64,000 nt of DNA from positions 1 through 64,000 of the forward strand of contig NZ_JANTOO010000021.1 in NCBI RefSeq assembly GCF_024753545.1, given 5' to 3'. Source of the DNA: Lysinibacillus pinottii. GTDB lineage: Bacteria > Bacillota > Bacilli > Bacillales_A > Planococcaceae. The notes under the pieces were generated by a model. That model saw only the letters and a program-made list of their open reading frames with translations. It was not told the DNA's origin and did not search any database. Made by a program: the position numbers and the translations under genes. This document shows, piece by piece, positions 54,175 to 62,978 of this stretch (the first letter of the stretch is position 1; each line of letters opens with the position of its first letter).

Positions 54175-54216
54175 AACAATTTATTGGAAATGTGCTTTCC
54201 GGTAAATTGTTTTTTT
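54175..54216 (+). terminator. Terminator after att copy 2
   Basis: AACAATTTA (54175-54183) pairs with TAAATTGTT (54203-54211), with inner GGAAA/TTTCC, then TTTTTT. Placed as the rlmH terminator is relative to att copy 1. Confidence 0.85.
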
Positions 54217-54256
54217 TATATACTGTGGTTTGCAAATTTTTATGAGAGGTGATTAA

Positions 54257-54355
54257 TTGCGTGATGTAAGTAGCTGGGGATTTTATGGATATGGTGTAGA
54301 TAGTACACTAGAAAAAATTGAATTATTGGCGCCTGAGAGAATACCAAATGAATAA
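54257..54355 (+). other. Short ORF, possible gene remnant in cassette 2
   Basis: TTG 54257 after GAGAGGTGAT encodes 32 residues (RDVSSWGFYGYGVDS ... ERIPNE). A second short frame (ATG 54348, 22 codons) overlaps its end. The ribosome site is convincing but the peptide is short, so this may be the 5' end of a decayed gene. The rest of 54217-54530 shows nothing else. Confidence 0.3.
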
Positions 54356-54530
54356 GAGGGGCATAGAAAAAACAAATTTAATTAAATTGGATCCAATCTT
54401 TGAATCAGTAGTGTAAAGTATTATTTATAAAGGATGTATGAGAGTATATCTTTCATATATCCTTTTTAATTATTAATAAAATACTATACTAATGAAGATT
54501 GTCTAATTTAGTACAAAGGAGATAAAGTAT

Positions 54531-55349
54531 TTGATAATGAAAGTAATATTAGCAATTATTCTAGGTATCATATCTATCTTTATGTTGGCAATATTTACAA
54601 ACACCATAATGTCATTAGAAATATTTCCTGGATATGTTCAAGGTGATATTGGTAATTGGATAGGTTTTTATGGAACAATAATAGGAGGTCTATTAACACT
54701 AGCTGGTGTATTTTTAACTCTTCAATTTAATAAGGTACAGTTTAATCAGCAAGAAACAACGCGAAAAGAAGAAGAAGTGAAAAATAAAAATTTAAATACA
54801 ATTAAAATTTTATGGGAGATAGAATTAAATCTTACAACTTTACATAAAGAGTTAGATATTCTAGCAGAATATATTGAGGAAAAAATTAATACCATAGATG
54901 TTCATGAATATGCTCTATTGGTAAATGAAAAATTAGATAATAATTTTTATAAGAAAGGGATAAAACCAAATTATGAACAAATAAAAAATATTTTGGGTGA
55001 AATTGGCTCTGAATATACATATGAAAAATTTACTCAGATACAAGTTGAATTACTTAAAACAAAAGAACTTTTTGATAATAAAAATTTACAAGTCAAATCT
55101 GCAGAAGTAGATTGGGATATTTATGGACAAATTAATTCTATCACGAATGAGTTATATGAAATGTTTAATACCCAAAAGTGTGTAACAACGATAGATTCTA
55201 ATCATTTATCGGTTTTTAAATCAGAGTCGGAGCTAATTCTAAGAAAGTTAAACGGTATGATGAGTATAGGAGCAAAGATTTCAGGATATATACATTTAGT
55301 TAGAGAAAAAAGAAATAAGATTGAAAAACAATATTTTAATATTTCTTAA
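54531..55349 (+). CDS. Two-helix membrane protein with coiled-coil tail, cassette 2 cargo
   Basis: 272 residues from TTG 54531 (AAAGGAG 9 nt upstream). Helix 1 is VILAIILGIISIFMLAIFTN; helix 2, IGNWIGFYGTIIGGLLTLAGVFLTL. A cytoplasmic, charged, mostly helical tail with coiled-coil character (about 75-115) and no enzymatic motif follows. The 'NWIGFYGTIIGG' hairpin is common in small membrane proteins of accessory and defence islands; function unknown. It is the only full gene between att copies 2 and 3. Confidence 0.6.
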   Translation: MIMKVILAIILGIISIFMLAIFTNTIMSLEIFPGYVQGDIGNWIGFYGTIIGGLLTLAGVFLTLQFNKVQFNQQETTRKEEEVKNKNLNTIKILWEIELNLTTLHKELDILAEYIEEKINTIDVHEYALLVNEKLDNNFYKKGIKPNYEQIKNILGEIGSEYTYEKFTQIQVELLKTKELFDNKNLQVKSAEVDWDIYGQINSITNELYEMFNTQKCVTTIDSNHLSVFKSESELILRKLNGMMSIGAKISGYIHLVREKRNKIEKQYFNIS

Positions 55350-55373
55350 AACCCCCAGTTAATATAGTGCGGA

Positions 55374-55401
55374 GAACCGTATCATAAGTAAGTGCGGTTT
55401 T
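55374..55401 (+). repeat. att copy 3
   Basis: Identical over 28 nt to the rlmH copy. The left arm is degenerate (AAAACCCCCAGTTA, CAGTTA 18 nt before GAACC). It is the only copy without an obvious hairpin immediately downstream. Confidence 0.9.
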
Positions 55402-55488
55402 TCAACGGAGAAAACTATTTAAAAGAAAGTGTATATCAACAAGAGGACCAATCTTTCCTTCATTGAAAGGCCTATATTAATGAATCTA

Positions 55489-57387
55489 TCATACAATAGC
55501 TGTTGAGACATTACCCATAAGATCAAAAGCACTTAATGACATGGTTCCGGGTGCAAAAGTTGTATTATAACCAACTGGATCACTTGGAAAAACGACATCA
55601 TAAACAAATGGGAGAGGTGCTACCAATCCCCATGGTAAGGCGACATTAAAACTGTTGTTATAGACTTGTATCTGGCCATTTGCTGGGATGGATGTCGGCA
55701 ACCCAAGTGTGTAGGTGTAGTCTACATAAACGGATAGGTTACTTGATACTGAAAACGGGTCTATATTATCGATAGGAGGATTTGGGTTTGTAATTTGATT
55801 ATTTTCAATGAGAATAGGTGTAATTGTTGAAAAAGTATAGGGATCTGTAGGAGGAATAAATGTAATGGTCGGTCCAGGTCGATCTAGTTGGTTAACAGTA
55901 TTATGGGATACATTTATAGAGATATTCTGGCTAGCTGCCAGGTTAAATAATACGAAATGAGAAAATCGTGTCATGTTGTTATTTTGGATAATATAAGTGG
56001 CATCGCTAAAAGTGTCTGTAGGTGTGTCAACCTGAAATATAATAGCGTCTTGGCTATTGGGTCCACCTGAAAAAGTGTTGCCAGAGATATTCATCGTGCC
56101 TGTTCCGCTTCTTAATTCTATTGCGTGACGAGTACCTGTATGAATAAACGTTGAATTAATAATGGAAATATTTGAAGCATTGATAATGGCGAGACGCTTT
56201 GGTCCTCCTTCAATAATTACGTTATCAAACGTAATATTATCATATAGACCATTTCCAGGAGCATGTTCTATTCTCAATAACGATACATCATCAGCAGCTG
56301 TAATGGTCGGGCTAATAAAATGAAGATTTTTAATAGTTACATTATCTGCAGTTATATACAGATTCGATTCTACTGGTGGATTTGGAAACTCAACAACTGT
56401 ATTTAGTGCGGAAAGACCTGTAATTGTTAGCGGCTTACTTACAGTAATAGGAGTAGCTTCAACAAAGGTCCCTGGAAAAACAATAAGAGTATTATCAGTT
56501 GCAGCGTCATTAATCGCTGGTTGAATGTCGTTATAGTACTTACCTGAATTAACATTAAGTACACGTCCACTTGGTGTAGTACAAACAAAGTCTGATGAGA
56601 GAATAATTCCACCTATAGGGCAAAACATACAGTCGGTAGAAATACTAGTTAAAAATAATGTACAACTTTGATTACTACAAATTAAAGTCTCTTCACACAT
56701 ACCTGTACAAGGTTTACAAATAAAATCTCCTACGGCAATCCCATTACAAGGACCAGTAGTGAGCGCTACTTCGTATACACAAGAAAAGGGGATATTAATC
56801 TGTGGAATTTTAATTGGTGTGGTAACCCAATCATATACTTTAGGGACTTTTATACATAGATTTTCATCTTGTTGAGGTGTAGATGTTTTTGGATCTTTAT
56901 CAAGTAAAATTAAAGGGTATTGGTCTGGAAGAATAGTCTTGATAATTGATATATTTTCCCTTGGATTACAAAATTGAGTTGTAATATTTATAACAGTGTT
57001 AAATGAAGATTGTACCGATAAACAAAAATCCACAAAAAGTAATAGTCCTTGGAAGATGTCATCAGAATAAACGGTTTGAGAGAAACAATGAAAATCAGTA
57101 TATGAAAAGGTAATTTGTGTGCCATTAGGTGCACATAGCACGATTAGTTTTGTTTCAGAAAAAGGTTCTGTATGTTGTGTTCCGTTATCCAATACAATAG
57201 TCACAAAGCCACTGATTAGAATCTTTACTTGTTGAAGTTTGACATGGGATCCATCTGAGAGAACTACACATTTTTCAGAACGTGAATTTTCTGAAGTTAA
57301 TTCTTTATAAATGATGCTTCCAGGTAAATTTGGTTCAAGTGGCAGCCCCTGATTATCGGATAGAAAACAGGAAACGACGCTTACCAT
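55489..57387 (-). CDS. Predicted spore-surface right-handed beta-helix protein
   Basis: A 632-residue protein without signal peptide or membrane segment. The N-terminal half is Cys-bearing and contains ENLCIKVPKVYDWV, a motif I associate with Bacillales outer spore-coat/exosporium morphogenetic proteins. The C-terminal half (about 285-560) is a right-handed parallel beta-helix: repeated short strands with N/I/T pattern such as NSTFIHTGTRHAIELRSGTG and NISGNTFSGGPNSQ. Deposition on the spore surface is inferred. The ATG has AAGGGG upstream. It is the sole gene of cassette 3 and runs opposite to all other cassette genes up to the MocR gene. Confidence 0.6.
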   Translation of the reverse strand: MVSVVSCFLSDNQGLPLEPNLPGSIIYKELTSENSRSEKCVVLSDGSHVKLQQVKILISGFVTIVLDNGTQHTEPFSETKLIVLCAPNGTQITFSYTDFHCFSQTVYSDDIFQGLLLFVDFCLSVQSSFNTVINITTQFCNPRENISIIKTILPDQYPLILLDKDPKTSTPQQDENLCIKVPKVYDWVTTPIKIPQINIPFSCVYEVALTTGPCNGIAVGDFICKPCTGMCEETLICSNQSCTLFLTSISTDCMFCPIGGIILSSDFVCTTPSGRVLNVNSGKYYNDIQPAINDAATDNTLIVFPGTFVEATPITVSKPLTITGLSALNTVVEFPNPPVESNLYITADNVTIKNLHFISPTITAADDVSLLRIEHAPGNGLYDNITFDNVIIEGGPKRLAIINASNISIINSTFIHTGTRHAIELRSGTGTMNISGNTFSGGPNSQDAIIFQVDTPTDTFSDATYIIQNNNMTRFSHFVLFNLAASQNISINVSHNTVNQLDRPGPTITFIPPTDPYTFSTITPILIENNQITNPNPPIDNIDPFSVSSNLSVYVDYTYTLGLPTSIPANGQIQVYNNSFNVALPWGLVAPLPFVYDVVFPSDPVGYNTTFAPGTMSLSAFDLMGNVSTAIV

Positions 57388-57425
57388 AACTGCCCCTTAC
57401 TCGACTTAAGTTTGTTCATAGACAT
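57381..57425 (-). other. Overlapping 14-codon leader ORF before the beta-helix gene
   Basis: On the minus strand ATG 57425 follows a very strong AAAAAGGAGCG and encodes MSMNKLKSSKGQLW, ending in TAA that overlaps the main start (ATGGTAA). It may couple translation of the main gene, or mark an older frame shifted by an indel. Confidence 0.35.
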
Positions 57426-57799
57426 TTATTCGCTCCTTTTTAATCTAATCAAATTATTGTATGTACGTTGCCTAAAAATTTTAAGGTAATTAGCCTAGTT
57501 TTCAATATATATTCACTATTAGCGAAATAAAATTTAAATCATATAGAATTTGCAGAATGTTTTCTCGTTGAAGCTGATTAAATAGGGCATCAACAAAGAT
57601 TACTTAATTGATTTTTCGAGTAATAGAAATCTATTCTAAAATAGAGTTAATTCAATAGTAATACTTTTTTAACACTTGGATATCAATGATGACAAATTAC
57701 TGTTGCAATAATTTGTAGAGGGACAAGAATGGTAATGAAGAAAATTTAATAGAATTAACTATCAAACTTGTATAAAATCGCACTTACATCAGTTACGGT

Positions 57800-57827
57800 G
57801 AACCATATCATAAGTAAGTGAGGTATT
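57800..57827 (+). repeat. att copy 4 (diverged)
   Basis: Three mismatches to the other copies (GAACCATATCATAAG... GAGGTATT). The left arm CGCACTTA is present with CACTTA exactly 19 nt before GAACC and TTACGGT between them, so it is a genuine but diverged copy. Confidence 0.8.
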
Positions 57828-57878
57828 CTACAGTACTGAAGATTAATTATTAATAAAGTTGAAAATAGCTGTGAGATG

Positions 57879-57914
57879 ACAGTCTAACTAAGAGATTAGT
57901 TGGGCTGTTTTTAT
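57879..57914 (+). terminator. Terminator-like hairpin after att copy 4
   Basis: ACAGTCTAACTAA (57879-57891) pairs with TTAGTTGGGCTGT (57896-57908, with G-U pairs), followed by TTTTATTTT. Confidence 0.7.
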
Positions 57915-58316
57915 TTTCTTTTGCTAAGTATGATGCTATGACACATAGAGATTATGAAAGTACATTCTCCATTATTATTAAATTTTATCCGATTGTAATA
58001 GAAAACCCTGGTTCTTCCCTGACAGCTAAAATTCAAGTAAACAAAATTTAAATTATTTTATAATATAGCTCAATACCTTTTCTGCTAACTTTGATGAACA
58101 GGGGATAAAGAGGAACTAAAATAAACTTTGCTCCAAATATTTTATAATTGTATAATTTATGTATAACTTATGTATAACTGGTTGATTTGAAACAGTGTAT
58201 TACTATAAATATTAAGCCCTCCATCACAATAAAAAGGATTACATATTTGCGTGAAGCAGGGATCTAAATCGTAACAATATGTATTATTATAGATAAAAGC
58301 TAAAATAGAAGGTGTA

Positions 58317-60131
58317 ATGAAAATGGGTTTTCCCTTGATTGGAAGAAAAAAATTATTAAATACCAGGAGGAACACTAAGTTCTCTGAAAAAGCAAAATTT
58401 AGAAGTTTAGTATTGACGAGCTCGTTATTTCTCTCCGCCCTTATAATTATCGTTATCGGATTAATGATTTCCCTGTCCATACGCGATCAACGTGGAGCGT
58501 ATTTTCGCCAATTTGATGAATATGGAAAAGTATTCAAATCTATAACTCAACAAAATGAACCTCTTGTTGCCGAAGCAACGAAGACAATTCTTGAGCATCA
58601 ACCATTGGAGGGAAAACCATTCGAGGAACTCCCCAATAGTTTGAATTCCATGAAATCTAATGAAATGGTAGTGGATGTCTATTTATTAACACCGGACATT
58701 ATCAGGAAGGATGGCAAAGAATACTTATATAACTCAGAGTATGGTCGAGATCCAGGTGAATATGCTGAAGAGTTAGGTACGTTATATGAAATAGATTCGG
58801 AATTTCTTAAAAATTACGAAGATGCAATGAGAAACGGTAGCACATTAACTGATGTTTACACTGATGAAGGTGGGACTTTCATCTCGTATTTAGCGCCGAT
58901 TAATGACGAAAGTGGGAAACCAGTTGCGTTGTTCGGTGTCGATTTCGATTACGGGATTGTTAAAAAGGAACTTCAACGGATTCTATGGACGAATATCACG
59001 GTTGGTATTTTTTTTGTACTTATGTTAATTGGGTTGGTTGTATTCATTCTTCGTAAAATGTTGCGCCCGCTTGCACGTTTAGCTGAAGTGTCTGAACATG
59101 CTTCGAAAGGTGATTTAACCGTTGAAATTCCTGTACTGAACCATAATGAGATTGGTAAGGCTGCAAGTTCATTTAATCAGATGATTAACGGACTTCGGGT
59201 ATTGACCCATAACATACAAAAATCTTCGAATGAAGTTGCTGTATCTTCTTCTCAATTACAAGAAAGCGCTGCCCAGACCGAAACAGCTACACAAGAAATC
59301 ACAGATGCCATTCAAAACATTGCTGTTGGGCTCGATGAACAACTTCGTCACACTAATGAGTGTCAACAATCAATGAAGGAAATGGGAATGGGTATTCATA
59401 GAATCGTAGATGCATCCTCCGTCGTCTCAGAATTGGCCTCGGTTACAGCAGATAGCGCAAATGCAGGAATGAAGGATATAGAAACAACAGTTGCTCAAAT
59501 GAGCACAATTGAACAAAACTTGAAAACATCGGTCGAAGCAATCCATGGACTGAAGAAATTAAGCGATCAAGTTAGTGAAATGGTTACATTAATAGGTAGC
59601 ATTGCTAATCAGACCAATTTGCTTGCACTCAACGCATCGATTGAGGCATCGCGAGCAGGCGAGCATGGTAAAGGTTTTGCCGTTGTGGCTCAAGAAATTC
59701 GTATACTCGCTGAACGGTCCAAAACCTCTTCGGAGAAAATAACTGACATCCTCCAAGGTATCAGCGATCACACGAGTAAAACAGTGGTTTCTTTGGATAA
59801 ATCAATGACAGAGGCCCAGGCAGGTACACACATTGCAAATAAGGCAGGGCAAACATTTAGTTCGATCGTGGAGTCGATTCAGAAAGTGTCCGATCAGATT
59901 GACGAAGTATCTGCTGCTTCGGAACAACTGTCATCAGGAAGTGAGTTAGTTGCGGCTTCACTAACAGTGCTGGAGGGTATCGCAGATTCTTCTTCAGCCG
60001 ATTCCGCTCACATCGCCGCTTCATCAGAAGAACAACTTGCAGCCATGCAAGAGGTAGCCAGTTTTGCAGCTATGCTTTATGGGCTGGCGGATGAATTGAA
60101 ACAGAGTGTTGACCGTTTCCGTGTAAAGTAG
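58317..60131 (+). CDS. Methyl-accepting chemotaxis protein, cassette 4 cargo
   Basis: A 604-residue transmembrane chemoreceptor signalling to CheA/CheW. TM1 lies at about 31-52. An extracytoplasmic Cache-like ligand domain (about 53-218) contains YLLTPDIIRKDGKEYLYN and FGVDFDYGIVKKE. TM2 (about 222-246) is followed by HAMP (about 246-300) and the long helical hairpin whose tip NQTNLLALNASIEASRAGEHGKGFAVVAQEIR-type sequence is intact. ATG 58317 with AAGGTG. Base composition is less AT-rich than cassettes 1-3, hinting at another source. Ligand unknown. Confidence 0.92.
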   Translation: MKMGFPLIGRKKLLNTRRNTKFSEKAKFRSLVLTSSLFLSALIIIVIGLMISLSIRDQRGAYFRQFDEYGKVFKSITQQNEPLVAEATKTILEHQPLEGKPFEELPNSLNSMKSNEMVVDVYLLTPDIIRKDGKEYLYNSEYGRDPGEYAEELGTLYEIDSEFLKNYEDAMRNGSTLTDVYTDEGGTFISYLAPINDESGKPVALFGVDFDYGIVKKELQRILWTNITVGIFFVLMLIGLVVFILRKMLRPLARLAEVSEHASKGDLTVEIPVLNHNEIGKAASSFNQMINGLRVLTHNIQKSSNEVAVSSSQLQESAAQTETATQEITDAIQNIAVGLDEQLRHTNECQQSMKEMGMGIHRIVDASSVVSELASVTADSANAGMKDIETTVAQMSTIEQNLKTSVEAIHGLKKLSDQVSEMVTLIGSIANQTNLLALNASIEASRAGEHGKGFAVVAQEIRILAERSKTSSEKITDILQGISDHTSKTVVSLDKSMTEAQAGTHIANKAGQTFSSIVESIQKVSDQIDEVSAASEQLSSGSELVAASLTVLEGIADSSSADSAHIAASSEEQLAAMQEVASFAAMLYGLADELKQSVDRFRVK

Positions 60132-60167
60132 GTTACTAGTTAAAACCGCACTTAGACAGGTTACGGA

Positions 60168-60198
60168 GAACCTTATCATAATAAGTTAAGGCGGTTTT
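60168..60198 (+). repeat. att copy 5 (variant)
   Basis: GAACCTTATCATAA then TAAGTTAAG then GCGGTTTT; 3 nt longer than the other copies. The left arm AAAACCGCACTTA (60142-60154) is the best match to a perfect inverted repeat of the core end, with CACTTA 19 nt before GAACC. Confidence 0.82.
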
Positions 60199-60199
60199 T

Positions 60200-60232
60200 G
60201 CTTAAGCTGATATTTCAGCTTAAGCTTTTTTA
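60200..60232 (+). terminator. Terminator after att copy 5
   Basis: GCTTAAGCTGA (60200-60210) pairs perfectly with TCAGCTTAAGC (60215-60225), then TTTTTT. Confidence 0.9.
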
Positions 60233-60354
60233 CTTTGAAATGAATATAATTTACAGCGGCATGGGAGAATCATCTAAGGCATCTACTGAAAGGGGCAGTG
60301 GATATGATATGGCGATTGGATGGTTTTTCAATAGAAGCTAACATAGATATTCTC

Positions 60355-61746
60355 CTAATTATTGATGGCTTGAAATAGTCTAGTGACGCCTAGTTCAATT
60401 TCATTTTTTTGTAAATGACCATAGCCAATAATTAATCTGTTATTATAAATTCCCTTTTTAATTGTATGATCCTCTACAGGGTAAACCTTTACACCAAATT
60501 GTTCAATTTTCAGTAATAAGTTTTGCGTAAATTCTATCTTCTCAAATTCTGCAATTAAATGCATACCTGTAGAGTAGCCGAATATCTTTACTTTATGTGA
60601 AAAAGTTAATTGTAAGCATTGTATAAGAAAATCACGTTGACTTTTATAAAACTTTTTCATTTTTGTGATATGTCTTTCCATGTAGCCCTCCTGGATAAAA
60701 CGAGAAAGGGTAAGTTGATCCAAGGAAGGTGTGTGTAAGTCTGTAAACCATTTCAATTGGCGACATTTTTCGATAAGCTGTGTTGGAAGGACAATGTATC
60801 CTATTCGTAGTGCCGGAGAGAGAATTTTACTAAAAGAGCCGATGTAGAGAACAAGCTCTGGATCAAGGCCCTGCAAAGAGCTAACAGGTGGGCCTTCGTA
60901 GCGAAACTCACTGTCATAATCATCCTCAATTAAAAAGCAATGATTCTTTCTAGCATACTCAATTAATTGAATTCTACGTTGAATTGGTAATGTACTTCCT
61001 AATGGAAATTGGTGAGAGGGTGTTAAAAACACTAGTTTAGGGTCCATATTGTCGGGTAATAGAGGCGTTTTCATTCCCAATTCATCTACCGGTATTGGAT
61101 AGATTGTGGCACCAGAGTTCTTAAAGATGGTTTGAATATCATTCGTAATAGGATCTTCCATAATAGCTATATCATTAGGTGATAACAGCAATCTCGATAC
61201 AAGCATCATTGCTTGTGTAGCACCAGATGTAATGATAATTTGCTCTGGATGACATTCAACGCCTCTTGTTTTTAATAGGTAATAGGCAAGGGTTTGCCTT
61301 AATTCTATGCGCCCCTCTGGTACTCCATATCCCAAAGTGGAAGGTTCACTATCGTGCCAAAGTTGATGACTTATCTTAGCCCATGTTTTACGAGGAAACA
61401 AGTTGAGTGCAGGGATACCCGAGCGAAAATTTATAACTTCTTTCCCTGCTATCAAATTTCCTACTTTATCTGTAATAAAAGGCTTTGTCTGTTGTGTTAA
61501 TAACGCCCCCTCTGCAACAAATGTACCGGCTCCTCTTCGTGCAATTAAAAACCCTTCGGCCAGTAACTGATCATAAGCTTCTAAAATGACATTCCTTGAT
61601 ACTTTCAATTCTACTGAAAGCTCGCGTGTTGATGCTAGCTTTTCTCCTGCATGGAGGTGTCCACGTAAAATTTTTTCGCGTATTTGTTGATAGATTTGAC
61701 GATTTAAAGGAATATCTAATGCTCGATCAATAGGTATCCATAACAT
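60355..61746 (-). CDS. MocR-family regulator (GntR HTH fused to aminotransferase fold)
   Basis: 463 residues. An N-terminal GntR winged helix (about 10-75: IYQQIREKILRGHLHAGEKLASTRELSVEL) is joined to a fold-type I PLP domain (about 105-460). The PLP Lys lies in GSFSKILSPALRIGY, and the Asp/Tyr segment is EDDYDSEFRYEGP. MocR proteins sense amino acids or vitamers through PLP chemistry. The gene is divergent from proline dehydrogenase, its likely target. ATG after CGGAGGGATG. Confidence 0.9.
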   Translation of the reverse strand: MLWIPIDRALDIPLNRQIYQQIREKILRGHLHAGEKLASTRELSVELKVSRNVILEAYDQLLAEGFLIARRGAGTFVAEGALLTQQTKPFITDKVGNLIAGKEVINFRSGIPALNLFPRKTWAKISHQLWHDSEPSTLGYGVPEGRIELRQTLAYYLLKTRGVECHPEQIIITSGATQAMMLVSRLLLSPNDIAIMEDPITNDIQTIFKNSGATIYPIPVDELGMKTPLLPDNMDPKLVFLTPSHQFPLGSTLPIQRRIQLIEYARKNHCFLIEDDYDSEFRYEGPPVSSLQGLDPELVLYIGSFSKILSPALRIGYIVLPTQLIEKCRQLKWFTDLHTPSLDQLTLSRFIQEGYMERHITKMKKFYKSQRDFLIQCLQLTFSHKVKIFGYSTGMHLIAEFEKIEFTQNLLLKIEQFGVKVYPVEDHTIKKGIYNNRLIIGYGHLQKNEIELGVTRLFQAINN

Positions 61747-61765
61747 TTTTCATCCCTCCGATATA

Positions 61766-61798
61766 AAAGTGGTACCTTTAAAATCTCCTTAAAGTGGT
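61766..61798. promoter_or_regulatory. Candidate MocR operator: tandem direct repeat
   Basis: AAAGTGGT at 61766-61773 and again at 61791-61798, 25 nt apart in the divergent intergenic region. MocR-type regulators such as GabR use widely spaced direct repeats. Inferred. Confidence 0.45.
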
Positions 61799-61859
61799 TC
61801 TACAGTAACCAATTATATCATGATAAAGTATTTATCAATATCCAAGAGGAGGAATAAAT

Positions 61860-62819
61860 ATGAAAAAAGCAGAAGAATTAGTGATTCAAGCCTTAAAAAG
61901 CGCAGCACGAGATGAGCGCTTGAAATATGCTGTGCAACAATCAACAGAGCTCTATCCGTTATTATGGAAAGCAGCAAAAAGATATGTAACAGGAGAAAAG
62001 AGAGAGGATGTCATCACGGTTGCACGTGAATATCTCGAGGATAATTATAATATCTCCATAGAATATATTGGGGAAAATACAACCGATTTATCGGAATGTA
62101 AAAGGGCAAAGGATGAGATTCTACAAGTAATTGAGGAAATGGGGATATTGTCTTTAAAACAAACTGTATCATTTGATTTATCTCATATAGGCCTTTCTAT
62201 TAACGATGAGATTGCTTATCAGTACCTTGAAGAGCTCGCACAAAAAGCTCAATGGTATGGAATAACTTTAATGATAAGTATGGAAGAATCCTCTAAGACA
62301 AGTGATATTCTCACTCTTTATAAAAAAATAGCAAAAAACTACACAAATATTGGAATAACTATACAAGCTCATCTTTATCGTACAGAGGTAGATTTACAAG
62401 AACTTATTCAATATCCAGGAAAAATAAGACTTGTAAAAGGGGCTTTTCAAGAGCCTGTTGATATAGCCATGATCAGATCAGAAGAACTGAATAGCCGTTA
62501 TCTTGAGTATGTTGAACAGTTAGTGAATGCAAACCACCCGATATCAATCGCCACGCATGATGAAACGCTTATTCAAGAGATAGAGCGACGTCAATATCTT
62601 CATAAATCGAATGTTGAAGTAGAGATGCTGTATGGTGTACGTCCAGAGTTACTCAATGAATTAAGAACGAAGGAATATCGTTGTAGAGTCTATTTAACGT
62701 ATGGAAGTGAGTGGTATTTGTACCTTTGTCATCGAATTGCAGAACAACCAGAAAATTTATATTTAGCAGTAACTGATATTATTAATGAATCACTTAGAGC
62801 AAGTAGTGTAGTAGATTGA
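61860..62819 (+). CDS. Proline dehydrogenase
   Basis: FAD enzyme oxidising L-proline to pyrroline-5-carboxylate, 319 residues, a monofunctional PutB-like form. Motifs: RLVKGAFQEP, ATHDETLIQE, EMLYGVRPELL and the substrate-proximal RVYLTYGSEWYLYLCHRIAEQPEN. The usual RVYVPYG...RRLAERP is altered here (P to T, and RR to HR), so activity or substrate preference may differ. Strong GAGGAGG before the ATG. Likely regulated by the divergent MocR gene. Confidence 0.88.
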   Translation: MKKAEELVIQALKSAARDERLKYAVQQSTELYPLLWKAAKRYVTGEKREDVITVAREYLEDNYNISIEYIGENTTDLSECKRAKDEILQVIEEMGILSLKQTVSFDLSHIGLSINDEIAYQYLEELAQKAQWYGITLMISMEESSKTSDILTLYKKIAKNYTNIGITIQAHLYRTEVDLQELIQYPGKIRLVKGAFQEPVDIAMIRSEELNSRYLEYVEQLVNANHPISIATHDETLIQEIERRQYLHKSNVEVEMLYGVRPELLNELRTKEYRCRVYLTYGSEWYLYLCHRIAEQPENLYLAVTDIINESLRASSVVD

Positions 62820-62978
62820 ATAGATGAATCTGTACTAACAGTTTAATCGTAAACTCTTTGCTATTACTGATAATCGGAGTTGTTTATGTCTGAATGAGGA
62901 CAAAAATAAGAAAAACTTGTCTATAAAATAAGAAACTAATGTAACTTAAATAAAAACCTCACTTATCCTTATTACGGT

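Larger units (their letters stand above)
57426..58316. other. Largely non-coding stretch around att copy 4
   Basis: About 890 nt without a convincing gene. It holds the promoter region of the beta-helix gene, att copy 4, a terminator, and a short ATG frame at 57938-58051 (37 residues, no ribosome site). Two near-identical tandem copies of TTATGTATAAC lie about 58158-58179 before the chemoreceptor gene, possibly operator half-sites. Very AT-rich. Confidence 0.4.

Noticed and set aside
58157..58480. Minus-strand ORF of 107 codons
   Set aside because: Overlaps the start of the chemoreceptor gene antisense and lacks a start signal.
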